From contig NZ_ASJC01000001.1 in the NCBI RefSeq assembly GCF_000691145.1, positions 248,001 through 312,000 on the forward strand: a DNA stretch of 64,000 nt. The letters run 5' to 3'. Positions 15,571 through 23,768 of this stretch are shown piece by piece. The DNA is from Bacillus altitudinis 41KF2b (GTDB taxonomy: Bacteria > Bacillota > Bacilli > Bacillales > Bacillaceae). The position numbers and the translations under genes were made by a program. The stretch's first letter is position 1. Each line of letters starts with the position of its first letter. Under the pieces are notes generated by a model that ran no database searches, was not told the DNA's origin, and saw nothing but the letters and a program-made list of their open reading frames with translations.

Positions 15571-16326
15571 GTGAAACCATTGCTTAGCCTTTTGTTTAAA
15601 AAGGGAAAGAAAAAGCAAACATTAGAGCAGTCGGCAATCAACATCCAACAGGGTGATACCGAGCTGCAAAATGCATTAATAGAGCAATACAAACCATTTG
15701 TCGCTAAGACGGTTTCATCCGTTTGTAAACGATATATAGATGAAAAAGATGATGAATTTAGCGTAGGCTTAATTGCCTTTAATGAAGCGATAGAAAAATA
15801 CTCTGCCGAAAAAGGCAACTCACTCCTTGCATTTGCGGAGTTAATTATTAAAAGAAAAGTAATCGACTATATTCGAAAAGAAGCAAGAAACGCGCCAACG
15901 GTTCAAATGGACCTTCAAGAAAGTGAGAATGGCGAGTACTCGCAAAGCATGATTGAAGCAGAGCTTTCTGCAAATGAATATAGGCGTTTAATTGAACAAG
16001 AACATAGAAGAGAAGAGATTGAACATTTTAAAGAACGATTGAAAGTATATGGTCTTACGTTTCAAGAACTGCTTGAGCATTCACCAAAGCATGCGGATGC
16101 GAGACAAAATGCCATTAAAGTGGCCCATACACTCGTGAAGCACGATGAACTGAGAACCATTTTATTTCAGAAAAAACAATTGCCAGTCAAACAGCTGGAA
16201 AAGCTAGTGGAAGTCAGCCGCAAAACGATTGAGAGAAATAGAAAATATATTATTGCGATGGCGATCATTATGACAGGTGATTATGTGTATTTGAAAGATT
16301 ACCTTAAAGGGGTGCTTAATTCATGA
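15571..16326 (+). CDS. sigI: Heat-inducible RNA polymerase sigma factor SigI
   Basis: A 251-residue sigma-70 relative. Region 2 is clear (YIDEKDDEFSVGLIAFNEAI and LIIKRKVIDYIRKEA), and a C-terminal region with LEKLVEVSRKTIERNRKYI provides the HTH. SigI lacks a normal region 4 and binds the rsgI product. GTG at 15571 sits seven bases after AGGGAGA and gives the expected length (251 in B. subtilis, from memory); the upstream ATG at 15547 has no ribosome site. Its stop overlaps the rsgI start (ATGA). It controls wall- and heat-related genes. Confidence 0.95.
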   Translation: MKPLLSLLFKKGKKKQTLEQSAINIQQGDTELQNALIEQYKPFVAKTVSSVCKRYIDEKDDEFSVGLIAFNEAIEKYSAEKGNSLLAFAELIIKRKVIDYIRKEARNAPTVQMDLQESENGEYSQSMIEAELSANEYRRLIEQEHRREEIEHFKERLKVYGLTFQELLEHSPKHADARQNAIKVAHTLVKHDELRTILFQKKQLPVKQLEKLVEVSRKTIERNRKYIIAMAIIMTGDYVYLKDYLKGVLNS

Positions 16327-17531
16327 GAAGAGGCATTATAGTAGAGAAAAACAAAAAATATGTCACACTGCTGACCCCTGATGGACAATTTCTGCGGACA
16401 AAGTATGAACAGCAAGACTATGAAATCGGTCAAGAAGTGACGTTTCCGAATGAATCACGTCTCGAAAGAAAAAGAGCCGGTTTTTTTGACCTGCTTCGTT
16501 TACGTCCGTTAAATGCAGGAATTCTATCAATTGCAGCAATTATTGTCGTGATTTTCACTATGATGCCATCTTTCTCAAGTCAAAAAGCATATGCATATAT
16601 GACGATTGACATTAACCCAAGCTTTGAGCTGAAACTCGATCACAATTATCAAGTGATCGGTGTCACTCCGCTGAATAAAGATGCGAAGCAAGTACTGGCC
16701 AGTATGAAAGATTTAGAAAAAAACGACATGACCAAAGTCGTGCAGGAAATCATCGATGATTGTGATAAAAAGGGATACGTGAACCACTCTAAAAGCATTT
16801 ATATTTCAACTGTTTATGAAAACAAGCAGGATCATACATACAAAACAAACGTAAAAAGTAAAATCAGCACCATCTCGGGGGAATATCAAAAGCGCAATTA
16901 TAAGCTGGAAACTGTGGAAGGTGACCTGGAAACAAGAGAAAAGGCACAAAAAGCAGGCATTTCAACAGGAACTTATATTAGAAATCAAGAAATGCAAGAC
17001 AACGAACAAGAGGACGTTAAAAAAGAAGATGAAGATCCAGCAGATGACGAGGCTGTCAAAGAAGAAGAGCCGAAAAATGCTGATGAAGATCAAAAAGACG
17101 AAGACAAAAAAGAAGACATCAAGACAGACGATAGCGATGAGATGCAGCCTGATAAAGAAGCTCCTGAAGGCGAAGACAAAGAGCAGAAGGAAGTTGAGAG
17201 GGAAGAGCAAGGAGCTGTTCAAAAGCCTCACCAAACAAGCCCTAATCTTGACAACAAAGAGAAAAAGGGAAAAGAAGAAAAGGATCGCTCTTTTGAAAAA
17301 GACAAAGAGCAAAAAAAAAATCACTCGACTGATCCAAATGAAAAAAAACATCCAAACGGCACATCACGTGGTGATACTGAAAAGCATGTAAAAAAAACGA
17401 CAGTGCTCAGAATCGTCCGTACGGCGAACGTAACAGAAATGACGTCAAACAAAAAGGAAAAAACACACCGCCCTCATACCGTGAAAACCGGGATGAACCT
17501 ACATATGAACAGTAAAAAAACGCCAGAATAG
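16323..17531 (+). CDS. rsgI: Anti-sigma-I factor RsgI
   Basis: A 402-residue single-pass membrane protein. The cytoplasmic N-terminal RsgI domain (residues 1-55, RRGIIVEKNKKYVTLLTPDG) binds SigI. A TM helix (about 64-84) is followed by the conserved extracellular segment AYMTIDINPSFELKLD, the region where RsgI proteins self-cleave. From about residue 220 to the end the protein is a low-complexity tail of Glu, Asp and Lys, likely extended through the wall. It is co-translated with sigI through a 4-bp overlap. The tail is the variable part of the family. Confidence 0.95.
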   Translation: MRRGIIVEKNKKYVTLLTPDGQFLRTKYEQQDYEIGQEVTFPNESRLERKRAGFFDLLRLRPLNAGILSIAAIIVVIFTMMPSFSSQKAYAYMTIDINPSFELKLDHNYQVIGVTPLNKDAKQVLASMKDLEKNDMTKVVQEIIDDCDKKGYVNHSKSIYISTVYENKQDHTYKTNVKSKISTISGEYQKRNYKLETVEGDLETREKAQKAGISTGTYIRNQEMQDNEQEDVKKEDEDPADDEAVKEEEPKNADEDQKDEDKKEDIKTDDSDEMQPDKEAPEGEDKEQKEVEREEQGAVQKPHQTSPNLDNKEKKGKEEKDRSFEKDKEQKKNHSTDPNEKKHPNGTSRGDTEKHVKKTTVLRIVRTANVTEMTSNKKEKTHRPHTVKTGMNLHMNSKKTPE

Positions 17532-17540
17532 ATCCGGCGT
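17514..17540 (-). terminator. Intrinsic terminator of sspD
   Basis: ACGCC (17520-17524) pairs with GGCGT (17536-17540); the seven A at 17514-17520 give a T tract on the minus strand. It overlaps the last codons of rsgI. Confidence 0.65.
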
Positions 17541-17554
17541 ATTTCACCATGTCT

Positions 17555-17749
17555 TTATTTAGTTGAATGGCCCATTTGAGATTGCGCCTGCTGTACGAGT
17601 CTTTTTGTCATCTCGCCGCCAACAGAACCGTTTGAACGTGCGACTGTATCTGAACCGAGATTCACGCCAAATTCTTGAGCGATCTCGTATTTAAATTGAT
17701 CTAAAGCTTGTTCTACTCCAGGAACAAGAAGTTGATTTCGATTTGCCAT
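17555..17749 (-). CDS. sspD: Minor alpha/beta-type small acid-soluble spore protein SspD
   Basis: A 64-residue SASP. It carries both family signatures: the germination-protease site [14 protein letters not shown] and the DNA-binding block [17 protein letters not shown]. These proteins coat spore DNA and protect it from UV and heat. ATG at 17749 is eight bases after GGAGG and gives the family length; an in-frame GTG lies one codon upstream. Upstream is a SigG-type promoter, and a terminator follows. It converges with rsgI. Confidence 0.97.
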   Translation of the reverse strand: MANRNQLLVPGVEQALDQFKYEIAQEFGVNLGSDTVARSNGSVGGEMTKRLVQQAQSQMGHSTK

Positions 17750-17789
17750 CACATATTCCTCCTTTCACCTCATGTTTGTTGCGCCTTCT

Positions 17790-17819
17790 TATTTTGAAAA
17801 AAACAGCCTGCAATTATGC
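17790..17819 (-). promoter_or_regulatory. SigG-type promoter of sspD
   Basis: On the minus strand GCATA (17819-17815), 18-bp spacer, CAAAATA (17796-17790), one mismatch from CATnnTA. Confidence 0.65.
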
Positions 17820-17834
17820 TGGCAATTGCTGCAC

Positions 17835-17867
17835 AAAAAAGCCGAGGTGATGAAGGTCACCTCGGGC
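17835..17867 (-). terminator. Intrinsic terminator of ykrK
   Basis: On the minus strand CCGAGGTGA pairs with TCACCTCGG, followed by CTTTTTT (A run at 17835-17840 on the plus strand). Confidence 0.8.
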
Positions 17868-17873
17868 TCAGTT

Positions 17874-18590
17874 TTAAGTCTTTTTCAGCTGAAGCGTATT
17901 CAACATCATTTCTTGCGCTGTGCTTTGCAAGTGAGAAGTGAAAACGGAGAACACGGTAGAACTGATAATGCCTTTAATCAAATGCCATTGCGGCTTCGTC
18001 AATTCTGTGAACTCTTCGTGGAGTTTGTCCGTCTGCTCTTCTGTCATTTCTCGTAAATTTGTTTCCTTTAATGGAAAATGTGTATGGTGATAAATAAAAT
18101 CAAGGACGTGCGCATATGCTTCATAAAAACGGATGGGGCTGATAATATCATCCGTTCGATCTGTGATCGTATTAAATAAGGCAGATAAGATCGTACGAAT
18201 AGAATCAAAATCAAATACTGATTTTAAATCCCGGACAATTAATAAAATAACGACTTGATCAATGGAGTACTTCTTGCCAAGCTCTGGATGGCCGATCATA
18301 TCTTTAATATCGCGCTTGATCCAGTTTTGAATGGCTGTCGATTTAAGAGAAGTCAGTTCACACAAGTTGCCAAGCTCAACGATTTCGTTCGTTGAAAGCC
18401 CGTGCTCTGATTTTTGCTTCCGCCGTTCGAGTTTTTCAAAAAACGAAGGGATTCTTAATTCATCATATTCATGTTCCTTATCGCTTTTTACAGATAAATT
18501 CAAAAGCTGAAGCGGAGTCAGATCTCCCTCGCCTTTTAGAGAATACAGAAGTCTCGTCATGTCAATTCTCGTTAATTTAAAAGTCACCAT
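17874..18590 (-). CDS. ykrK: DUF1836-type repressor YkrK
   Basis: A 238-residue cytoplasmic protein with a DUF1836-like helical region: LSTNEIVELGNLC, then STAIQNWIKRDIKDMIG, a MerR-like HTH, and KKYSIDQVVILLIVRDL. In B. subtilis YkrK represses htpX, the divergent neighbour here as well. ATG at 18590 follows GAGGTGGAAC; the longer frame from 18614 has no ribosome site. A perfect palindrome at the htpX start site is its likely operator. Confidence 0.85.
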   Translation of the reverse strand: MVTFKLTRIDMTRLLYSLKGEGDLTPLQLLNLSVKSDKEHEYDELRIPSFFEKLERRKQKSEHGLSTNEIVELGNLCELTSLKSTAIQNWIKRDIKDMIGHPELGKKYSIDQVVILLIVRDLKSVFDFDSIRTILSALFNTITDRTDDIISPIRFYEAYAHVLDFIYHHTHFPLKETNLREMTEEQTDKLHEEFTELTKPQWHLIKGIISSTVFSVFTSHLQSTAQEMMLNTLQLKKT

Positions 18591-18793
18591 GTTCCACCTC
18601 ATTTTGTACGTCAAAAACGTGATTATTGATCTAATTCAACATCATAATCTCTTTTTAATGAAAATGCAAAATAAACTAAAATAGGACCGGTGCGTCACAA
18701 TTTGTTCACTTGTTTGCGGATGCAAGTAGCGTAATCATTGAAATGACGAGGTTTTAGCCAGTATGATAAACATAGAAAACGATTCCTTTTTCC

Positions 18794-18822
18794 TTGCAAT
18801 TTGAGACGTTTATTTTTATAAT
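18794..18822 (+). promoter_or_regulatory. SigA promoter of htpX
   Basis: TTGCAA (18794-18799), 17-bp spacer, TATAAT (18817-18822). Confidence 0.75.
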
Positions 18823-18830
18823 TTTATTAA

Positions 18831-18848
18831 TAAGTTCAAATGAACTTA
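18831..18848. promoter_or_regulatory. Palindromic operator at the htpX transcription start
   Basis: TAAGTTCA-AA-TGAACTTA, perfect 8-bp arms, lying about +2 to +20 of the predicted htpX transcript, which suits repression. YkrK is the expected binder (inference from the B. subtilis regulation). Confidence 0.65.
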
Positions 18849-18869
18849 ATATGACAGCGGAGGTTATGT

Positions 18870-19769
18870 ATGGGTAAAAGAATATTTCTGTTTATATTAA
18901 CGAACATTCTTGTTATCACTACGATTGGTATTGTCCTATCGGTTATTAGTGCAGCAACTGGTGTTGGTTCTTATATAGGAGCAGACGGAAGACTTAATAT
19001 CCTTTATCTTCTTGTATTCAGTGCAGTTGTTGGTTTTGTAGGCTCGTTTATGTCACTAGCGATGTCTCGCTGGATGGCAAAAATGATGATGGGTGTGCGT
19101 GTGTTAAATCCAGAAAAGGATTCATTAACATATGATGAGCAGCAGCTTGTTGACCGCGTTCACAGACTATCAAGAGCAGCAGGCCTTTCTAAAATGCCTG
19201 AGGTCGGTATTTACCAATCATCTGAAGTAAATGCATTTGCGACAGGTCCTTCTAAAAGAAGATCGCTTGTTGCCGTATCAACTGGATTGCTTCATGAAAT
19301 GGATGATGCAGCAGTTGAAGGGGTTATCGCTCACGAAGTCGCTCACGTAGCGAACGGTGACATGGTTACAATGACGTTACTTCAAGGAATCGTCAACACG
19401 TTTGTTGTCTTCCTTTCAAGAATTGCGGCATGGATCGCAAGCCGTTTCGTTCCACGTGAAGAGCTTGTGCCGATTGTTCACTTTATCGCTGTGATCGTCT
19501 TCCAAATTATTTTCTCTATCTTAGGAAGCCTTGTCGTATTTGCTTACTCTAGACATCGCGAATTCCATGCAGACCGCGGCGGTGCGGACCTTGCAGGAAA
19601 AGATAAAATGATTCATGCGCTCCGTTCACTAGAGGCGTATACATCAAGAATTAAAGATGATGATCAAACAGCTGTTGCTACACTGAAAATCAGTGGTAAA
19701 AGAAAAGCTTCTCTTTTCTCAACACACCCTGATTTAAACGAAAGAATTAGAAGACTCGAAGCAAAATAA
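18870..19769 (+). CDS. htpX: Membrane zinc metalloprotease HtpX
   Basis: A 299-residue M48-family membrane protease. Two N-terminal TM helices (about 5-30 and 40-62) precede the catalytic region with zinc motif HEVAH ([13 protein letters not shown]). Two more TM helices follow (about 170-215), then the third ligand Glu in [15 protein letters not shown]. HtpX degrades damaged membrane proteins under stress, overlapping FtsH. Its start ATG follows GCGGAGG. It is divergent from ykrK, which probably represses it. A terminator follows. Confidence 0.96.
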   Translation: MGKRIFLFILTNILVITTIGIVLSVISAATGVGSYIGADGRLNILYLLVFSAVVGFVGSFMSLAMSRWMAKMMMGVRVLNPEKDSLTYDEQQLVDRVHRLSRAAGLSKMPEVGIYQSSEVNAFATGPSKRRSLVAVSTGLLHEMDDAAVEGVIAHEVAHVANGDMVTMTLLQGIVNTFVVFLSRIAAWIASRFVPREELVPIVHFIAVIVFQIIFSILGSLVVFAYSRHREFHADRGGADLAGKDKMIHALRSLEAYTSRIKDDDQTAVATLKISGKRKASLFSTHPDLNERIRRLEAK

Positions 19770-19777
19770 GAAAGATC

Positions 19778-19806
19778 AAAAGACATTCTGCGTAAGGATG
19801 TCTTTT
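19778..19806 (+). terminator. Intrinsic terminator after htpX
   Basis: AAAGACAT pairs with ATGTCTTT around an 11-base loop, followed by a T-rich tract. Confidence 0.8.
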
Positions 19807-19912
19807 TCTTTTTGATGAAAAAGTAAATAAAGCACAAAATACCTTTAAAATCTTCTCTCTTTTCATTAAAATGATATAGTATTCGAAAAGAAAGATAAAA
19901 GAAGGAATAACC

Positions 19913-21259
19913 ATGAATCCAATGAAAAAACTAATCGACCGGCTGTCGGCTTTTCAGCTGATTGCCCTTTATTATTTTCTTGCTGTGACCGTGTCGTTCA
20001 TACTACTCAGTCTGCCAGTGGCTCACCAAGAAGGAGTCAAATGGACATTTATTGATGCGCTGTTTACAGCTGTGAGTGCTGTCAGTGTCACGGGTTTGAC
20101 TGTTGTCGATACGTCACAAACATTTAGTGTGACCGGGATGTGGATCCTTGCATTTGTTTTGCAAATCGGGGGTATCGGCATTATGACCCTTGGTACATTC
20201 GTCTGGCTGGTTATGCGAAAAAGGATCGGCATTAAAGAAAGAAAATTAATTATGGCAGACCAAAACCAGAGCAACTTATCAGGAATTGTAAAACTCATGA
20301 AGCAGGTCTTATATTTAATCTTACTGATTGAGTTTGTAGGCGGTCTGATTTTAAGTATGTATTTTCTTAAGTATTACGATGTGCAAGGCGCTTTTTTACA
20401 CGGATTTTTCTCTAGTATCAGTGCCACAACCAATGGAGGCTTTGATATTACTGGGAATTCGTTAATTCCTTATAAAGATGACTATTTCGTCCAATTTATT
20501 ACGATGCTGCTCATCATTTTTGGCGCTATTGGCTTTCCGGTACTTGTCGAAGTAAAGGATTATTTATTCAATCAAGACCGAAAACATGCATCGTTTTCAT
20601 TGTTTACGAAAATTACCACGATCACGTTTGGCCTTCTTGTTGTCGTTGGGGCAATTGGGATTTATGCACTTGAAGCCCGCTTCACTTTTCTAGGGAAGAG
20701 CTGGCATGAAATCTTGTTTTATTCTTTGTTTCAATCAACAGCTACTAGAAGTGGCGGGCTTTCGACATTAGATATTACGCAATTGACAGAGCCGACACTG
20801 TTATTTTTATGTTTGCTGATGTTTATCGGGGCATCTCCAAGTTCGGTAGGGGGCGGAATTCGGACAACCACGTTTGCCCTTAATTTACTTGCTTTGTTTC
20901 ATTTTGCGAGAGGAAATAAGTCCATTAAAATCTTTAAAAGAGAGCTTCATCAAGCGGATATTAATAAATCCCTCATGGTGACGATGATGGCCTTTATTTT
21001 AGTGTTTGGTGCTACGTTTCTGTTAACTTTATCAGACCATCATACACTTCTTGAAACTTTATTTGAAGTTTGTTCTGCCTTCGGAACAACAGGACTGTCG
21101 CTCGGAATTACGTCTGACTTGTCGGTATTTGGTAAGTGTATTATTATGGTCGTCATGTTTATAGGACGGATTGGAATTCCAAGCTTCTTGTATTTAATTG
21201 GCCGCCGGGAAAGTGAAGCGAATTATCATTATCCGAAAGAGCGTGTGATCATCGGCTAA
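19913..21259 (+). CDS. ktrD: Potassium uptake channel subunit KtrD
   Basis: A 448-residue Trk/Ktr-type K channel. Four MPM repeats are present, each with its filter Gly: VTGLTVVDTS, ATTNGGFDITG, ATRSGGLSTLD and FGTTGLSLGIT. The intramembrane loop GASPSSVGGGIRTTTF between them is the known gate region. KtrD works with the cytoplasmic RCK subunit KtrC encoded elsewhere, as a low-affinity system for osmotic adaptation. The start ATG at 19913 has GAAGGA upstream. Its terminator is duplicated on either side of a dispersed repeat. Confidence 0.96.
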   Translation: MNPMKKLIDRLSAFQLIALYYFLAVTVSFILLSLPVAHQEGVKWTFIDALFTAVSAVSVTGLTVVDTSQTFSVTGMWILAFVLQIGGIGIMTLGTFVWLVMRKRIGIKERKLIMADQNQSNLSGIVKLMKQVLYLILLIEFVGGLILSMYFLKYYDVQGAFLHGFFSSISATTNGGFDITGNSLIPYKDDYFVQFITMLLIIFGAIGFPVLVEVKDYLFNQDRKHASFSLFTKITTITFGLLVVVGAIGIYALEARFTFLGKSWHEILFYSLFQSTATRSGGLSTLDITQLTEPTLLFLCLLMFIGASPSSVGGGIRTTTFALNLLALFHFARGNKSIKIFKRELHQADINKSLMVTMMAFILVFGATFLLTLSDHHTLLETLFEVCSAFGTTGLSLGITSDLSVFGKCIIMVVMFIGRIGIPSFLYLIGRRESEANYHYPKERVIIG

Positions 21260-21285
21260 CCAGCATTCCTACTGAATGCTGGTTT
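21259..21285 (+). terminator. Terminator of ktrD, left copy
   Basis: ACCAGCATTC pairs with GAATGCTGGT. The same 27-bp hairpin occurs at 21461-21487. The T tract here is cut short by the repeat. Confidence 0.85.
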
Positions 21286-21460
21286 CAGCGTGTAGACAAA
21301 CCCTCGCATTCTTTGTCAGTCCTGCGTGCTGGTGCTCACGAATGTGAAATTCGCTCCGCGCCAGTACTCGTCCTTCCTAGACTGCAAAGGTTTTCTATCA
21401 CGCTGAAAAGAAGACAAAGAGTTAAAATAACGATCATTTTAACTCTTTGTCGACAATCAG
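21286..21460 (+). repeat. Structured dispersed repeat, copy B (175 bp)
   Basis: Begins CAGCGTGTAGACAAACCC and ends CGACAATCAG. Same two-domain structure as copies A and D. In its 3' hairpin GACAAAGAGTTAAAAT pairs with ATTTTAACTCTTTGTC; relative to copies A and D (GGGC with GCCC) two base pairs changed together (GAGT with ACTC), so pairing is kept. Confidence 0.85.
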
Positions 21461-21490
21461 ACCAGCATTCCTACTGAATGCTGGTTTTTT
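21461..21490 (+). terminator. Terminator of ktrD, right copy with T tract
   Basis: Exact duplicate of the hairpin at 21259-21285 followed by the full T run. Confidence 0.85.
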
Positions 21491-21559
21491 TATTTCCATT
21501 ATATAACTGGCTAAATCACAAAGGATGTTCGCAATCTATAGGTAAGAGGTGAAAGAGAC

Positions 21560-22087
21560 GTGCTGGATGTGTTATGGAAAGCAATTGTAATGCTGCTCGT
21601 TGGTACCTTGCTGCTGAGAATAGCAGGGCCTAAATCCATTAGTCAATTAACGGTTCAACAGACAGTCATCATGATTTCGATTGGATCGATTATTATCCAA
21701 CCCTTTATTGAGCATAATTTACTTGAAACCATTTATGCGGCCGCCATTTTTATTGTGGCGCTTGTGATTATGGAAAAGCTGTCGATCCAATTTGATTTTT
21801 TTGAAAAATTGGTTTCAGGGAAGTCTGTGGTGATTTTAGAGGATGGAGAAATGCTTGATCACAAGCTAAAAAAAACGCGACTGACAAGGGACCAATTCAA
21901 AATGCGCTTAAAGCAGCAGGGCATCACAGACATCAGCAGTCTCAAAAAAGCAACGCTAGAAGCGAATGGGCAAATTGGATATGAGTTAAAGCCTGAGGAA
22001 AAACCAGTGACAGTCAAACAAATGAAAGAGCTGTTTGATCAATTGAGCGAAGAACTAAACATGTTAAAAAGGAATGATGACAAATGA
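21560..22087 (+). CDS. DUF421 membrane protein (YetF/YdfR type)
   Basis: A 175-residue protein with three TM helices (about residues 5-22, 33-50 and 57-75). A cytoplasmic alpha/beta domain follows with the family hallmarks PKSISQLTVQQTVIMISIG, GKSVVILEDGEML and RLTRDQFKMRLKQQGI. Members of this family are spore or vegetative membrane proteins with little known function; one group helps membrane fluidity and spore germination. GTG at 21560 is the start. Its stop overlaps the next gene's ATG (ATGA), so it leads a three-gene operon. Confidence 0.8.
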   Translation: MLDVLWKAIVMLLVGTLLLRIAGPKSISQLTVQQTVIMISIGSIIIQPFIEHNLLETIYAAAIFIVALVIMEKLSIQFDFFEKLVSGKSVVILEDGEMLDHKLKKTRLTRDQFKMRLKQQGITDISSLKKATLEANGQIGYELKPEEKPVTVKQMKELFDQLSEELNMLKRNDDK

Positions 22088-22248
22088 AAAGAAAAACAGC
22101 AAAAAATGAAGCTCTCACGAATAATATGACGCCTACAGAAAGCATGGCACACGATCAAGGACAAACACAATTTGACGAGCAATCAGAAGACCGCCAGGCG
22201 AACCGAAATTCTCATCAAGGGAAACAGGGGGGAGCATCTCGTGACTAA
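22084..22248 (+). CDS. Small hydrophilic protein, possibly spore-related (54 aa)
   Basis: ATG at 22084 overlaps the upstream stop. The 54-residue product starts MKRKTAKNEALTNNMTPTES and is rich in Gln, Asn, Ser and charged residues, with no hydrophobic core. Composition recalls small spore-core proteins of the SspO/SspK kind, but I see no true family signature. It overlaps the next gene by 8 bp and supplies that gene's ribosome site. Position matches the small ykzP/ykzE genes of B. subtilis; identity unproven. Confidence 0.55.
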   Translation: MKRKTAKNEALTNNMTPTESMAHDQGQTQFDEQSEDRQANRNSHQGKQGGASRD

Positions 22249-22423
22249 AAAACATGTGAAAAGTAAAGATATGAAAGACCATAAAAAACCGATGAACCCC
22301 GATATCTTGGAAGAGGAATTTGGCAGCGAGCTGGGAGATATAAACAGCAGTAAATGGATTGATACCTTAATGAAGCCTAAAAAAAACGATGAATGTCACA
22401 CTGAACAGAAAAACAAAAAATAA
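22241..22423 (+). CDS. Small charged protein (60 aa)
   Basis: GTG at 22241 follows GGGGGGAG and gives 60 residues, starting MTKKHVKSKDMKDHKKPMNP and ending in a Lys-rich tail. The longer open frame from 22172 has no ribosome site and lies over the preceding gene. A central acidic segment DILEEEFGSELGD precedes SSKWIDTLMKPKKND. Soluble, no known domain. It closes the DUF421 operon and is followed by a bidirectional terminator. Confidence 0.6.
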   Translation: MTKKHVKSKDMKDHKKPMNPDILEEEFGSELGDINSSKWIDTLMKPKKNDECHTEQKNKK

Positions 22424-22461
22424 ATAGAAAAAACGATCCAGAGAGATCGTTTTTTCTATTT
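22422..22461. terminator. Bidirectional terminator
   Basis: A 17-bp perfect stem, AAATAG-AAAAAACGATC with its complement ending CTATTT, around a six-base loop. It serves both this operon and the convergent ykrP. Confidence 0.9.
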
Positions 22462-23475
22462 AATATAACTGTTTTGTCTGCCAGTAATGGTTCGCATCAG
22501 ACTGGTCATTTTGAGCTCGATGACTGGTTGTGCAACAGTTTTAACAAATGTACTAGATAGGGTAAAGGTTAAGAGGACCGTAAGCAGCAATAGAATCAAT
22601 ACACTTGCCGTATTTAGTGCCCAATCATCAAACCAAGTCGTTCTTAAAAGCTTAATCACAAAGCCATGAAGTAAATAGACATATAAAGTTCTTGTGCCCC
22701 ATTTGGTAAAAAAGAACCGGCGGGTTGGGACTAATGCAAAGAAACTAAAGGTAGCAGCAAATGCAAGTAAATACCATGCCATTCGTTTCATCGCTGCAAT
22801 GAGTCCTTCATCTCCAAGAGAAGCGTACGATTGTGATCCAAATAAAAAGGAATAATCGAATTCATAAAAATAGCAAAACATGAACACGGCCATCAGTACA
22901 AGAAGTGCAGTCAGTTTCCCTTTGCTTGTTCGGATAAATTCAAAGTGCTGCTTTTTTAAATAAAAGCCAGCTAAAAACATCGGCAAAAAGACAAACGTAC
23001 GAGATAGGCTGAGCGTATCACTAATGCTGTCCACGTAACCGACAAGTAACGCCATCGATAAACTGACAATCATTGCCCAGTGGAATGGCAGTTTTGAAAA
23101 AGGAATGAGTAGTAAGTTCCAAAAGAATAAACTGATTAAAAACCATAAAGACCATTGTGGATCAATCGGATTTAAGTTAGAGATGCTTTGATCCTGTAAG
23201 AAATAATAATACACAGAATAGATGACCTGAAAAATCAAATATGGGATGATCAGCTTAACTGCGACTTTTTTCATAAAACCTGGTTTTCTAAAACCTTTGG
23301 CAAAGAAGCCAGACACCAATATAAAAGCGGGCATATGGAATGTATAAATAAATTTATATAAGTAGAGTATCCAGTCATTATCATGTATGAATGACCGTAA
23401 CAAATGACCAAAAACAACTAGAAAAATCAGAAGAAATTTTGCATTATCGAAATAACTGTCTCTCGTTGACGTCAT
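22456..23475 (-). CDS. ykrP: Membrane acyltransferase 3 family protein YkrP
   Basis: A 339-residue integral membrane protein with about ten TM helices, of the acyltransferase 3 (OafA/WecH) family. Early residues [17 protein letters not shown] contain the conserved catalytic His. [17 protein letters not shown] and the later [15 protein letters not shown] are typical. Such enzymes acylate extracellular sugars or polymers; the substrate is unknown here. The start at 23475 follows AAAGGTGATG. Its stop lies inside the shared terminator. Confidence 0.82.
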   Translation of the reverse strand: MTSTRDSYFDNAKFLLIFLVVFGHLLRSFIHDNDWILYLYKFIYTFHMPAFILVSGFFAKGFRKPGFMKKVAVKLIIPYLIFQVIYSVYYYFLQDQSISNLNPIDPQWSLWFLISLFFWNLLLIPFSKLPFHWAMIVSLSMALLVGYVDSISDTLSLSRTFVFLPMFLAGFYLKKQHFEFIRTSKGKLTALLVLMAVFMFCYFYEFDYSFLFGSQSYASLGDEGLIAAMKRMAWYLLAFAATFSFFALVPTRRFFFTKWGTRTLYVYLLHGFVIKLLRTTWFDDWALNTASVLILLLLTVLLTFTLSSTFVKTVAQPVIELKMTSLMRTITGRQNSYIK

Positions 23476-23768
23476 AACATCACCTTTCCTGCTTCATTTC
23501 GAACATAAACGTTCTAAGTGCACTGTTCCCTCATTTGCCCCATTTTAAAATACAAATTGGCTCATTTCGCTATTTGATGTGAAATTGTAGAACGGTTGTA
23601 AAAGAAGCGTAAGAAAAGAGAATCGTTATACAATCGTGTCATCCAAATGAAACAAATGAAGCAAGCCTCGTGTAAAAAGTTCTCTTTTTTTATGAGTCGA
23701 ATGAAGGAACAATGAAAATCTTGTAGAAATATTGTAGAGGAATGAGGCTGGAAAAGGAGTGTAAGAGA

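Noticed and set aside
16921-17391. Long frames on both strands inside rsgI
   Set aside because: They arise from the low-complexity Glu/Lys tail of RsgI and are extremely biased in composition.
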